Origin: CBDCBA01 sp965214125
GTDB taxonomy: Bacteria > Planctomycetota > Phycisphaerae > Tepidisphaerales > Tepidisphaeraceae
Assembly: GCA_965214125.1 (NCBI GenBank)
Contig: CBDCBA010000004.1
Coordinates: 1-64,000 of the forward strand
Direction of reading: 5' to 3'
DNA: 64,000 nt
In this document: positions 51,435-63,006 of the stretch, in pieces
Numbering within the stretch: the first letter of the stretch is position 1
How the letters are laid out: every line of letters starts with the position of its first letter
Translations under genes and position numbers: made by a program
The notes under the pieces: model-generated
Database searches by the model: none
Told to the model about the DNA's origin: nothing
The model's input: only the letters and a program-made list of their open reading frames with translations

Positions 51435-52237
51435 TGCGGGTCGTCGCCGCCGTTGTCGCGTTGCTGATTGCCGGATGCGCGGCGGGCGGCCGCGATGTGT
51501 CCGCGACGCCCCAGCGCGCTGAAGCGCCCACCGAACCGGGCTCGCCGATTCCAACGGCGATCGGCTTGCAGGTGTTCGAGGTGCGCGTGCCGCGTGGCCT
51601 CGTGTCGGACGACCCCGACGTGTGGTTCCCGCTCGACGAGCAGGCGCTTCCCATCGCGGTGTACGACGTTCTGTGGGCCAATGGCTTCCGCGTCGGCGTC
51701 GGCGGGGAGACGGAGCTGGTGGAGATCCGCGGCACGCTCGCGACGGAGCAGGCGACGCGGGCCCTGGTCGTTCCGCCATTGAACGCCAACCGCCACACCT
51801 ATTTCGTCGACCTTCCAACCGAGCCCAACGCCGAGCAGACGCTGTTCTGGTTCGACGAACAAAAGCGGCCGAGCGGCCGCACGTTTATCGACTTTCAGAA
51901 CCGTATCGCGATCGAGTTCGCGTCGACCGACTCTGATGCCGTGCGGCTGTCGGTCACGCCGGTTGTCCGCAGCACGGTGGGCCGTACGCGGGTGACGTCG
52001 GCTGGGGAGGACTACGTGGTCGAGGAGGTCCGCGACGCCGCGGCCTTTGATTTGAACATCCGCCTCACGCTGCGCCTTGGTGAGTTTGCGTTGCTGGCCC
52101 CTTCGCCCGACGCCGCCCGCGCCACAAGCCTTGGCCGCGCTTTCCTGACGAACGCGCCCAACGTCCCGCCGACGGAGACCGTTTTGCTGATCGTCCCCCA
52201 GCGGGTCAGCCTCCGTCCGGTAGCGCTGCCTCGGTAA
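51434..52237 (+). CDS. Lipoprotein of unknown function
   Basis: The 267-residue protein starts MRVVAAVVALLIAGC, with a lipobox LIAGC at Cys 15. The mature protein is beta-rich with Asp and Pro and no recognised motif (for example VFEVRVPRGLVSDDPDVWFPLD). Its start overlaps the aminotransferase stop, so the two are translated together, though no functional link is obvious. It converges on the Uma2 gene, with 9 nt between. Confidence 0.72.
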   Translation: MRVVAAVVALLIAGCAAGGRDVSATPQRAEAPTEPGSPIPTAIGLQVFEVRVPRGLVSDDPDVWFPLDEQALPIAVYDVLWANGFRVGVGGETELVEIRGTLATEQATRALVVPPLNANRHTYFVDLPTEPNAEQTLFWFDEQKRPSGRTFIDFQNRIAIEFASTDSDAVRLSVTPVVRSTVGRTRVTSAGEDYVVEEVRDAAAFDLNIRLTLRLGEFALLAPSPDAARATSLGRAFLTNAPNVPPTETVLLIVPQRVSLRPVALPR

Positions 52238-52246
52238 CGGTGCGAT

Positions 52247-52924
52247 TCAGTCTGTGGGAATACCCTCGAACAACTTCGCGATGGGAATGGAGAACCCCGG
52301 CAGCACTTCTTCGCCATCCAGCGTGTCGTCGCTTCCACGGACTTCGACGTTCTCGATTGACCCGCGGTAGATCGTGACCGTCCGCGTGCGGCGGTTGATC
52401 ACCCAGGACAGGCGTGTGCCCCCTTCGAAGAACTCGCCGAGTTTGCGGTCGACCTCGGCCTTGGTGTTGCTGTCGGAGAGCACCTCGACGATCAGGTCTG
52501 GCGAGAGGTCGGGTACGGCGACGTCCGTGGTCGGCGCGCGACCTTTGGCGGTGGACGTCACGTCGGGCAGGCGGACGTTCCCGCCAACGACCCGCATCTG
52601 CGCGTCGGCACCGTTGACGAGGCCGAGGTCGTGGTCCTCCGCGTACAAGTCCATGCGACCCGCAAGCTTGATCGCGATGCGGCCTTCCCAGAAGCTCATG
52701 GCCTTCTCCACAATGGTGTTGTCGATCAATTCCGCGGGGGCGATCCGTTCGCCGTACTCGAGCACGTCCTGCTCCGTCGCCGTGCCGGGCCAGGGGTTTA
52801 TGACGATGCGGTTGATCGGGATGCCGCCGAAGTCGCCGAGGTGGTCGGGCAGCTTCGCGAAGCGGGCCGGCCGCGACTCTGGGGGAGCCGCGGCCTGAGG
52901 ATCGGCAACGAGGGTCGTGGCCAT
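52247..52924 (-). CDS. Uma2-family PD-(D/E)XK nuclease-like protein
   Basis: This 225-residue protein is the most typical Uma2 of the three in the window. It has RIVINPWPGTATEQDVLEYGE and RMDLYAEDHDLGLVN, then the acidic strand NVRLPDVTS. After that come the Asp-Glu pair VPDLSPDLIVEVLSDSNTKAEVDRKLGEFFEGG and the terminal RLSWVINRRTRTVTIYRG. The fold belongs to the restriction-endonuclease-like superfamily but no target or partner is known. It ends 17 nt upstream of the DUF4166 gene stop, on the same strand. Confidence 0.92.
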   Translation of the reverse strand: MATTLVADPQAAAPPESRPARFAKLPDHLGDFGGIPINRIVINPWPGTATEQDVLEYGERIAPAELIDNTIVEKAMSFWEGRIAIKLAGRMDLYAEDHDLGLVNGADAQMRVVGGNVRLPDVTSTAKGRAPTTDVAVPDLSPDLIVEVLSDSNTKAEVDRKLGEFFEGGTRLSWVINRRTRTVTIYRGSIENVEVRGSDDTLDGEEVLPGFSIPIAKLFEGIPTD

Positions 52925-52941
52925 CGCCTGACTTTACCCGG

Positions 52942-53610
52942 TCACGCCTGCGCTCGCACGGCCTCGGGCACGGCTTCGACGCGAAAGGTGCCGTCGTACC
53001 CGAAGAAGTCGCCGAGCAGCGGGTGCGAGATGACGATGTCCACGCCAATCGAGTCGTCCGGCCGCGCGACCTGGCGGAACTGCACGACGCCCAGCAACCA
53101 CGGCCAAAGCCATCGCGGAAGCCACAGCTTGTGCCGGCCCACGCAAATCGCCGCGGCAAGCGTGTCGAGCGTGAACGTGGCCGGCGGGTGAAACCGCGCC
53201 CGCCACACGAGGTAGATGAAGCCGCCCGGCCCCACGATGTCCGCGACATCCTCAAACTCGTCGTCGTAAACAATCGTCGTCGGGAACTCGTGCGGTCCCG
53301 CGGGAAAGTCGAACGTGCGCTTCCACACGTGATACGGCCGCCCCGAACCGTCGCGCCCGGCGAGCACGTCGAGGCGGGTGGGCACGTCGTCCCCGCCGCG
53401 CGGCACGAGCACGCCAAGCTTGCCCGACACCCAAATGACTGGCGCGATCCACCGTGGGCGGAACCAGATCTTGCGCATCGTGCCGATCAGCGAAGGGCCG
53501 TGAGGTTCATCGGCGGCGTGCAGGAACTGCCGGCGAAACGGCATGGGGATATCCGCAGCCGCGTGACCGGCAAAGGTCGGCTCGAGCGGCGACGAGTGAG
53601 GGGTGGTCAT
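52942..53610 (-). CDS. DUF4166 protein
   Basis: The 222-residue protein (start MTTPHSS at 53610; 53622 is also possible but abuts a terminator hairpin) matches DUF4166. It contains MPFRRQFLHAA, the PFLxG-like WVSGKLGVLVPRGG, YHVWKRTFDFPAGP, and the end ISHPLLGDFFGYDGTFRVE. The family has no proven function; in other genomes it is found alone or fused to dehydrogenase domains. It lies just after clpB, separated by the hairpin. Confidence 0.85.
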   Translation of the reverse strand: MTTPHSSPLEPTFAGHAAADIPMPFRRQFLHAADEPHGPSLIGTMRKIWFRPRWIAPVIWVSGKLGVLVPRGGDDVPTRLDVLAGRDGSGRPYHVWKRTFDFPAGPHEFPTTIVYDDEFEDVADIVGPGGFIYLVWRARFHPPATFTLDTLAAAICVGRHKLWLPRWLWPWLLGVVQFRQVARPDDSIGVDIVISHPLLGDFFGYDGTFRVEAVPEAVRAQA

Positions 53611-53622
53611 CGGCGCAAACAT

Positions 53623-53662
53623 AAGGCCGGCGTTCGATCGGGATCGATCAAACGCCGGCCTT
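53623..53662 (-). terminator. Terminator hairpin after clpB
   Basis: An 18-bp stem with one mismatch (53623-53640 and 53645-53662) and a 4-nt loop, lying 26 nt beyond the clpB stop. It ends directly before the earliest possible start of the DUF4166 gene, so that gene probably needs its own promoter or read-through. Confidence 0.8.
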
Positions 53663-53688
53663 TCGCAACTTTCACGGCAAGCGACCTT

Positions 53689-56301
<2,613 letters not shown>

Positions 56302-56426
56302 GCCGATGCATGAACAAGCCGCGTGCCAAGCTGACGCACCCGCTCGACCCCTAGTTACGGTTCTTCAGCACAGTCGACTGCCATAGTGGCAGCGATGCGG
56401 CGTCCATTCCACCGCGCCGCACGGGC

Positions 56427-57529
56427 ATGCACCGCCTGTTCAACAATGACTGGTCCGTTGACCGCGGCGACCTCGACGGGCCGAGCATCGCGGCTGATGG
56501 TCAGGGTGATTGGCGCCCGCTGCCACATTCGCTTTGACAGCATCTACAACCACGCCGACCTCTGGCTCAACGGTGCGCACCTTGTCCATCGGATCTGTGG
56601 CTATTCGCCGATCACGCTCGACCTGACTGACCACCTTACTGACGGCGACAACGTGCTGATCGTTCGCGCCGACCACCCGCGCTTCGCAGACAGCCGCTGG
56701 TACACGGGGTCGGGCATCTACCGCGACGTGCCCCACCGGCTGGAGCCGGTGGGGCTCTGGGCAGTCGATGAGATCCGAAACCGAGCTCGCCGCGGCGGGC
56801 AAGGCCTTGACCTCCGGCGAGGACTCGCTCACCGCCTTCTCCAAGCGGCTCGCCGACTGGACGCACGCGCTCGACCCGACGCGCCCGGTGACGGCGAACA
56901 TGGTGTTGCCGATCGTCAGCTACTACACGGGCTACGCGCAGGTGCAGGACGTGGCCGGGATGAGCTACCGTGCACCGATCTACGACCGCGCCCGCCTGTG
57001 GGAACCGAAGCTGTGGATCATCGGCAACGAGAACTAGAACCAGTGGCACGAGTGAAAGAACATCCTCGATCGCCCGCAGATCAGCGGCATGCTCACCTGG
57101 ACCGGCATCGACTACATGGGCGAGGCGCACGGCAAGTGGCCGCGGAATAGCACCGCGTCGGCCCTCCTCGACACCGCCGGCCCGGCAAACGCGGTGCAAC
57201 TCTAAACCGACCAAGACGAACTGCCCGCCGACAACCGATTGGTCGTTCACGTCCTCGCCTAAACCACCGACGACCAAGGGTGTCCCGTTGTGACTGACGA
57301 CCGCGAGGTGAGCATTGTAGTCGAGGGCCCACTGCGGTACCTGGGCGTCGACAACGGCGTGGCCGACAACGGGCAAGCGTTCCAGATCGATCGACACACG
57401 ACCTCGCAAGGCCGCTGCCCGATCATCGTGCAGGCTAGCGATCAGGCGGGCGCGGGTCGCGTCACCGTCTCCGCCGACGGCCTGCAATGCACCACGGTCA
57501 AAGTTGCAGTGTCTCGTCCGGGCCTGTGA
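56427..57529 (+). pseudogene. Degenerate glycoside hydrolase family 2 gene
   Basis: Three fragments in three frames add up to a GH2 beta-galactosidase-like protein. From 56427: FNNDWSVDRGDLDGPSI and DWRPLPHS, the usual N-terminus. From about 56520: HIRFDSIYNHADLWLNG, YSPITLDLTDHLTDGDNVLIV and SRWYTGSGIYRDV, the sugar-binding domain. From about 56768: RLADWTHALDPTRPVTANM and WEPKLWIIGNEN, from the catalytic barrel. In the same third frame, past in-frame stops, come GMLTWTGIDYMGEAHGKWP and a beta-rich C-terminal domain ending at 57529. The third frame has four internal stops and some 500 residues of the barrel are missing. It is clearly non-functional. Confidence 0.9.
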
Positions 57530-57746
57530 GCGAGTTGGCGGTGCATCGACGCGACGTTGGCGACAGCGGCTTGCACCGCAACCGGTCGATCGACCTCGCA
57601 CTCGGCCGCCGCCGAACCCTACGGCTGGCGAGCGGGTCAAAGCGGCCGCGATCGGCGCGTCGGTGTCTTCGAGGTGTTGCGAGTGCGTCAGCGGGAGGCC
57701 CGCCCAAACTCTGCACTGTCCGGTCTTATGGTCGATGTGACACCGT

Positions 57747-60700
57747 GCTTCAACGGTGCCGCAGCGCAAGCGCTGCGGAAAGCCGGCGGACGATGCCGGG
57801 GCGGCGATGCTGTACAACCTGCTTCAACGGTGCCGCAGCGCAAGCGCTGCGGAAAGTGCAAATCGAACCCGTTCGCCAGGTGAATATTCGCTTCAACGGT
57901 GCCGCAGCGCAAGCGCTGCGGAAAGGGCGGTCATCGCGATCATCGGCGGCGTGATTGGCGCTTCAACGGTGCCGCAGCGCAAGCGCTGCGGAAAGGCCGA
58001 CGAGGCCGGGGCGGGTCGCGTCCGCGATGCGCTTCAACGGTGCCGCAGCGCAAGCGCTGCGGAAAGACCTCGTCGCTCGCCTCGGGCCATCGCCCCTCCG
58101 CGCTTCAACGGTGCCGCAGCGCAAGCGCTGCGGAAAGTCGAGGTCACGCCAACCGGCCGCGAGTTCATCGGCGCTTCAACGGTGCCGCAGCGCAAGCGCT
58201 GCGGAAAGAAATGCCCCCGCGCCGCTCGCAACGGCCGGGGGCGCGCTTCAACGGTGCCGCAGCGCAAGCGCTGCGGAAAGGGTATCAATTCCACGAGGGG
58301 AGCTACATGGTGCCCCGGCTTCAACGGTGCCGCAGCGCAAGCGCTGCGGAAAGGCCGCCGACAAGGCCCGGCGCACCGCGCGGTTCATGCTTCAACGGTG
58401 CCGCAGCGCAAGCGCTGCGGAAAGTCGCCTGGGCCAGCCCGCCAACTTCGACGTTGGAGTCGCTTCAACGGTGCCGCAGCGCAAGCGCTGCGGAAAGACC
58501 CGGACACGGGGGCACTCATCTTGAAGAAGGTGCTTCAACGGTGCCGCAGCGCAAGCGCTGCGGAAAGACCCGCTCCCGCCGCCTGGGCGCTACTGCCGGC
58601 CACCGACGCTTCAACGGTGCCGCAGCGCAAGCGCTGCGGAAAGGGAAGCTTTCCGGCCGACCGTGTCCCAGCGGTCTGCGCTTCAACGGTGCCGCAGCGC
58701 AAGCGCTGCGGAAAGGTTCCATTGCCAGTTAGCTCAACGTCCTGGCCGAGAAGCTTCAACGGTGCCGCAGCGCAAGCGCTGCGGAAAGCAGCCTGAGTGT
58801 AGCCTGCATGCGTCATGCCGACTGTGCTTCAACGGTGCCGCAGCGCAAGCGCTGCGGAAAGGTTCTTTCGGCGAGATATCCGCCGAGGAGTTCCACGCAG
58901 CTTCAACGGTGCCGCAGCGCAAGCGCTGCGGAAAGTCCCTGCCGGCAGCCATGACGATCAAGTCGACGCGCTGCTTCAACGGTGCCGCAGCGCAAGCGCT
59001 GCGGAAAGTCCGCCGCGGCCGCGCTGCCGACGCGCTCGCGCTTGCTTCAACGGTGCCGCAGCGCAAGCGCTGCGGAAAGCGGGGCGATCGACAACTGGTA
59101 CGGCGAGGTGGCCAATGCTTCAACGGTGCCGCAGCGCAAGCGCTGCGGAAAGCGCCGACCCGGCCCGCTACGCGCCGGTGCCGAGTTTGCTTCAACGGTG
59201 CCGCAGCGCAAGCGCTGCGGAAAGGAGCCCCGCGCCGGCGACAGCGTCGCCGGCAAGTCCGCTTCAACGGTGCCGCAGCGCAAGCGCTGCGGAAAGTCGG
59301 CTAGACGGGCGATATCGCTCTCGGCACGCGTGCTTCAACGGTGCCGCAGCGCAAGCGCTGCGGAAAGAGCCGCGGGTGTACGGCAGGTACCAGTACGCCA
59401 AAAGGCTTCAACGGTGCCGCAGCGCAAGCGCTGCGGAAAGGCCGCCATGGCCTTCACCCTTCAGCACTACAGCTCCACGCTTCAACGGTGCCGCAGCGCA
59501 AGCGCTGCGGAAAGGAGTCCGACGGCCGCGGGCGCATCCGCCTGCTGCCCGCTTCAACGGTGCCGCAGCGCAAGCGCTGCGGAAAGGTTGAGATAGGTTG
59601 CGGCGACATCGTCGGCGACGTCGCTTCAACGGTGCCGCAGCGCAAGCGCTGCGGAAAGTTACACCACCGGGCAGGTTGCCGCCGCGCTCGATGTGCTTCA
59701 ACGGTGCCGCAGCGCAAGCGCTGCGGAAAGTGTTGCCACCCTCTTTAAAGAACAATTTCTAAAATGCTTCAACGGTGCCGCAGCGCAAGCGCTGCGGAAA
59801 GTACGTCAACGTGATACTGGTTGCCGCTGTCAAAGGCGCTTCAACGGTGCCGCAGCGCAAGCGCTGCGGAAAGTTCCAGGCGCCGTCCTCCTCCATCTGG
59901 CCTTGCAGCTTGCTTCAACGGTGCCGCAGCGCAAGCGCTGCGGAAAGCACGGACTAGCCATGAGAGCAATCAAGAAGAACAAGGCTTCAACGGTGCCGCA
60001 GCGCAAGCGCTGCGGAAAGTTCGACGCACTTCAGGAACGGCACGTACGCGATCGTGCTTCAACGGTGCCGCAGCGCAAGCGCTGCGGAAAGGCCTGCTGC
60101 GGCGAGGTCGAGGAGCGACACGCCGCGTGCTTCAACGGTGCCGCAGCGCAAGCGCTGCGGAAAGGACACCGCGACCTATTCGCCGGTGACGAGCGCCGAG
60201 CTTCAACGGTGCCGCAGCGCAAGCGCTGCGGAAAGTCGGCCGCGGCGGCGAGGGCGTCGAGCGGGTCCATCGCCAGCTTCAACGGTGCCGCAGCGCAAGC
60301 GCTGCGGAAAGGGCCGTTCGCAGCAGGGCAACCGGTCCGAGTGGTCGCGCTTCAACGGTGCCGCAGCGCAAGCGCTGCGGAAAGACGGCGACTGCGGCCA
60401 GCGCCACGCCGCGCGTCATCGCTTCAACGGTGCCGCAGCGCAAGCGCTGCGGAAAGGGCGATGATCGAGTTCGACGGCAACGGCGTTCTAAAGCTTCAAC
60501 GGTGCCGCAGCGCAAGCGCTGCGGAAAGGGCGGGAGGCGACGACCGATGCCTTCCGCTTCCGCGCGCTTCAACGGTGCCGCAGCGCAAGCGCTGCGGAAA
60601 GCAGTGAGGCGACGCCTGCCGAAAACGAAAACGGTATGCTTCAACGGTGCCGCAGCGCAAGCGCTGCGGAAAGACCGCCATCAACGCCGGTGGACGAAGA

Positions 60701-62399
60701 TGCCGAGCTGCTTCAACGGTGCCGCAGCGCAAGCGCTGCGGAAAGGTCCCACAGCAGCTCGTGGGGCGTTCGGCAGTGCGGGGCTTCAACGGTGCCGCAG
60801 CGCAAGCGCTGCGGAAAGTGCTTTGAGGACTTGTTTCGCGACGTAGAGGGAGGCTTCAACGGTGCCGCAGCGCAAGCGCTGCGGAAAGCCCTTGGCCGTC
60901 AGGCGGATGAGGAGCACCGACGGGCTTCAACGGTGCCGCAGCGCAAGCGCTGCGGAAAGAAAAGCTGACGGCCTACACGCAAAACCTGCTGGCCGCTTCA
61001 ACGGTGCCGCAGCGCAAGCGCTGCGGAAAGTGCACTTCGGCGTGCTGCTGTCGTCGTCGACGTGGCTTCAACGGTGCCGCAGCGCAAGCGCTGCGGAAAG
61101 GCCGAGTCGCTGCTCGAGGGGGCCGACGCGGGCAGGCTTCAACGGTGCCGCAGCGCAAGCGCTGCGGAAAGTCAACCGCACGCCGTTGATCGGCGGCCGT
61201 GACCGCGCTTCAACGGTGCCGCAGCGCAAGCGCTGCGGAAAGACCCGCAGTCGGCCGGGGCCAGCACCGCCCGCGACCTGCTTCAACGGTGCCGCAGCGC
61301 AAGCGCTGCGGAAAGTCGCCGCACCTGGTCGAGGCGGGCCTCCGCGCGCCGGCTTCAACGGTGCCGCAGCGCAAGCGCTGCGGAAAGGTCGACGGCCAAC
61401 TCCAGGCGGCGGTCGGTGAAGTTCGCTTCAACGGTGCCGCAGCGCAAGCGCTGCGGAAAGGTAGTCCATCGGCTCCCCCGCCGGCGTCACGTTCACGCTT
61501 CAACGGTGCCGCAGCGCAAGCGCTGCGGAAAGCCTGTCGTTCGGCCTCGACGACGAATCGGGCGAGCCGCTTCAACGGTGCCGCAGCGCAAGCGCTGCGG
61601 AAAGAAGGCGCGACCGGCCAGCAATTAGATCGCCGGTTGCTTCAACGGTGCCGCAGCGCAAGCGCTGCGGAAAGCCACCGTCGCCGGCCGGCTTGCCCAA
61701 GGGCTGGAGCTTCAACGGTGCCGCAGCGCAAGCGCTGCGGAAAGTGTAACAGGGCCAGTTACGCTAATTTTGCCATGAACGCTTCAACGGTGCCGCAGCG
61801 CAAGCGCTGCGGAAAGAAGACGCAGGTCCGCGGCCTCGTCGCCCACGCGGGTGGCTTCAACGGTGCCGCAGCGCAAGCGCTGCGGAAAGGTCGATCTCGT
61901 CGCGGAAGAAGAGGCGGATGTCGCCGCTTCAACGGTGCCGCAGCGCAAGCGCTGCGGAAAGGAGTTTGACGGCGCGTGGGTCAGCATCCGCGACGGGCTT
62001 CAACGGTGCCGCAGCGCAAGCGCTGCGGAAAGGGCGAGCTCGACGACGACACCCGCGACACGCTCATGGCTTCAACGGTGCCGCAGCGCAAGCGCTGCGG
62101 AAAGGCTCACGGCGGCGACCCTGCCGCGGGTGAGGTCGACGCTTCAACGGTGCCGCAGCGCAAGCGCTGCGGAAAGCTACCTGCACTGGCCCCACGCCCG
62201 CCCCCGTGGTTACGCTTCAACGGTGCCGCAGCGCAAGCGCTGCGGAAAGGGCTGAGTCTCGAGGAGACGGGCAACCCGCACCTGGACGCTTCAACGGTGC
62301 CGCAGCGCAAGCGCTGCGGAAAGTGAGGATCTGCGCGATCGGGCTCGTCTGCCAGAAGAGGTCGCTTCAACGGTGCCGCAGCGCAAGCGCTGCGGAAAG
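57747..62399. CRISPR. CRISPR array, 65 repeats of 36 nt, 64 spacers
   Basis: The 36-nt repeat begins GCTTCAACGGTG and ends GCGGAAAG on the plus strand, with a central 9-bp palindrome CCGCAGCGC/GCGCTGCGG separated by AA. I counted 65 copies from 57747 to 62364 (start positions), all apparently identical including both terminal ones. Repeat-to-repeat steps are 69-76 nt, so spacers are 33-40 nt, most 36. On the minus strand the repeat ends GTTGAAGC, similar to the ATTGAAAC end of many crRNA-sense repeats. With cas2 and cas1 lying to the right on the minus strand, this suggests transcription leftwards with the leader at 62400 onward. No duplicated spacer was noticed by eye. Confidence 0.98.
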
Positions 62400-62701
62400 G
62401 CCCAGCATCGCAAACTGTTGGCCGAACCCGCGTTCGGTGGGCCGGGGCGAGTGGGTGGTGATGGAAGCCAATGCGAAAAGGAGCGGGATGACAAGCTATA
62501 ATCCTAACCAGTTGGTTGCCAAAGAGCTCGAACGGGTGCCGGGATTCTTGGATCACGTCGCCGCTCGCAGGGACTAGCGCGGGTTCGTGGCTACGCCGAC
62601 CTGGGCAGGATACCGGCACGGGGGACCAGTGGCAACCATCCGCCGCAACCTAAAGGCGCGGTGGGATCGCGTCACGCGAGCACGTGCTGCGCCGGCGTGG
62701 G
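62400..62701 (-). promoter_or_regulatory. Candidate CRISPR leader
   Basis: The 302 nt between the last repeat and the cas2 stop hold no convincing gene. Part of the stretch (62470-62520) is AT-richer than its surroundings. A TATAAT occurs at 62497-62502, but on the plus strand and without a good -35, so the promoter for the minus-strand array is not identified. The assignment as leader follows from its place between cas2 and the array. Confidence 0.5.
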
Positions 62702-63001
62702 TCAGCCCACGACCAGGACGCGAGGCCGCGGGTCGAACGACTTGCCGATCGCCTCGATGTCGCGCGGCAGGCCCGAGCGATCGTCGTCGGCCGGGCCGAG
62801 ATCGATGATGAGGAGCTGGTCCTCGTCGTGATGAATCGTCCGCTTCGCCAGCCCGCGAACCTGCTCGAGTTCGACGCGGCTGAGCTCGGCAAGGAAGACG
62901 CTGAACTGCAAGTGCTCGCCCACGTCCTTGAGCGCCTCGAACAGCGTGGTCCGGCGCTTGTCGTCAGCGACGTCGTACGTCAGCAGGTAGCGGCGGCGCA
63001 T
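62702..63001 (-). CDS. cas2: CRISPR-associated endoribonuclease Cas2
   Basis: The 99-residue protein has the Cas2 ferredoxin-like fold marks: the first strand RRRYLLTYDVADDKRRT with the conserved Asp (about residue 10), FEALKDVGEHLQFSVFLAELS, and the later strand HHDEDQLLIIDLGPAD. Cas2 bridges two Cas1 dimers in the spacer-integration complex. It starts 5 nt after the cas1 stop. Size and start (MRRRYLL) are normal. Confidence 0.95.
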   Translation of the reverse strand: MRRRYLLTYDVADDKRRTTLFEALKDVGEHLQFSVFLAELSRVELEQVRGLAKRTIHHDEDQLLIIDLGPADDDRSGLPRDIEAIGKSFDPRPRVLVVG

Positions 63002-63006
63002 GAGGT

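Noticed and set aside
57747..62399. Long open frames in all six directions across the array, encoding repeats such as FNGAAAQALRK or MPQRKRCGK
   Set aside because: They are translations of the CRISPR repeat. The 36-nt repeat has no stop codon in any frame and its length is a multiple of three, so frames stay open by chance.
62497..62502. TATAAT as promoter of the CRISPR array
   Set aside because: It lies on the plus strand, pointing away from the array, and has no -35 partner at a proper distance.
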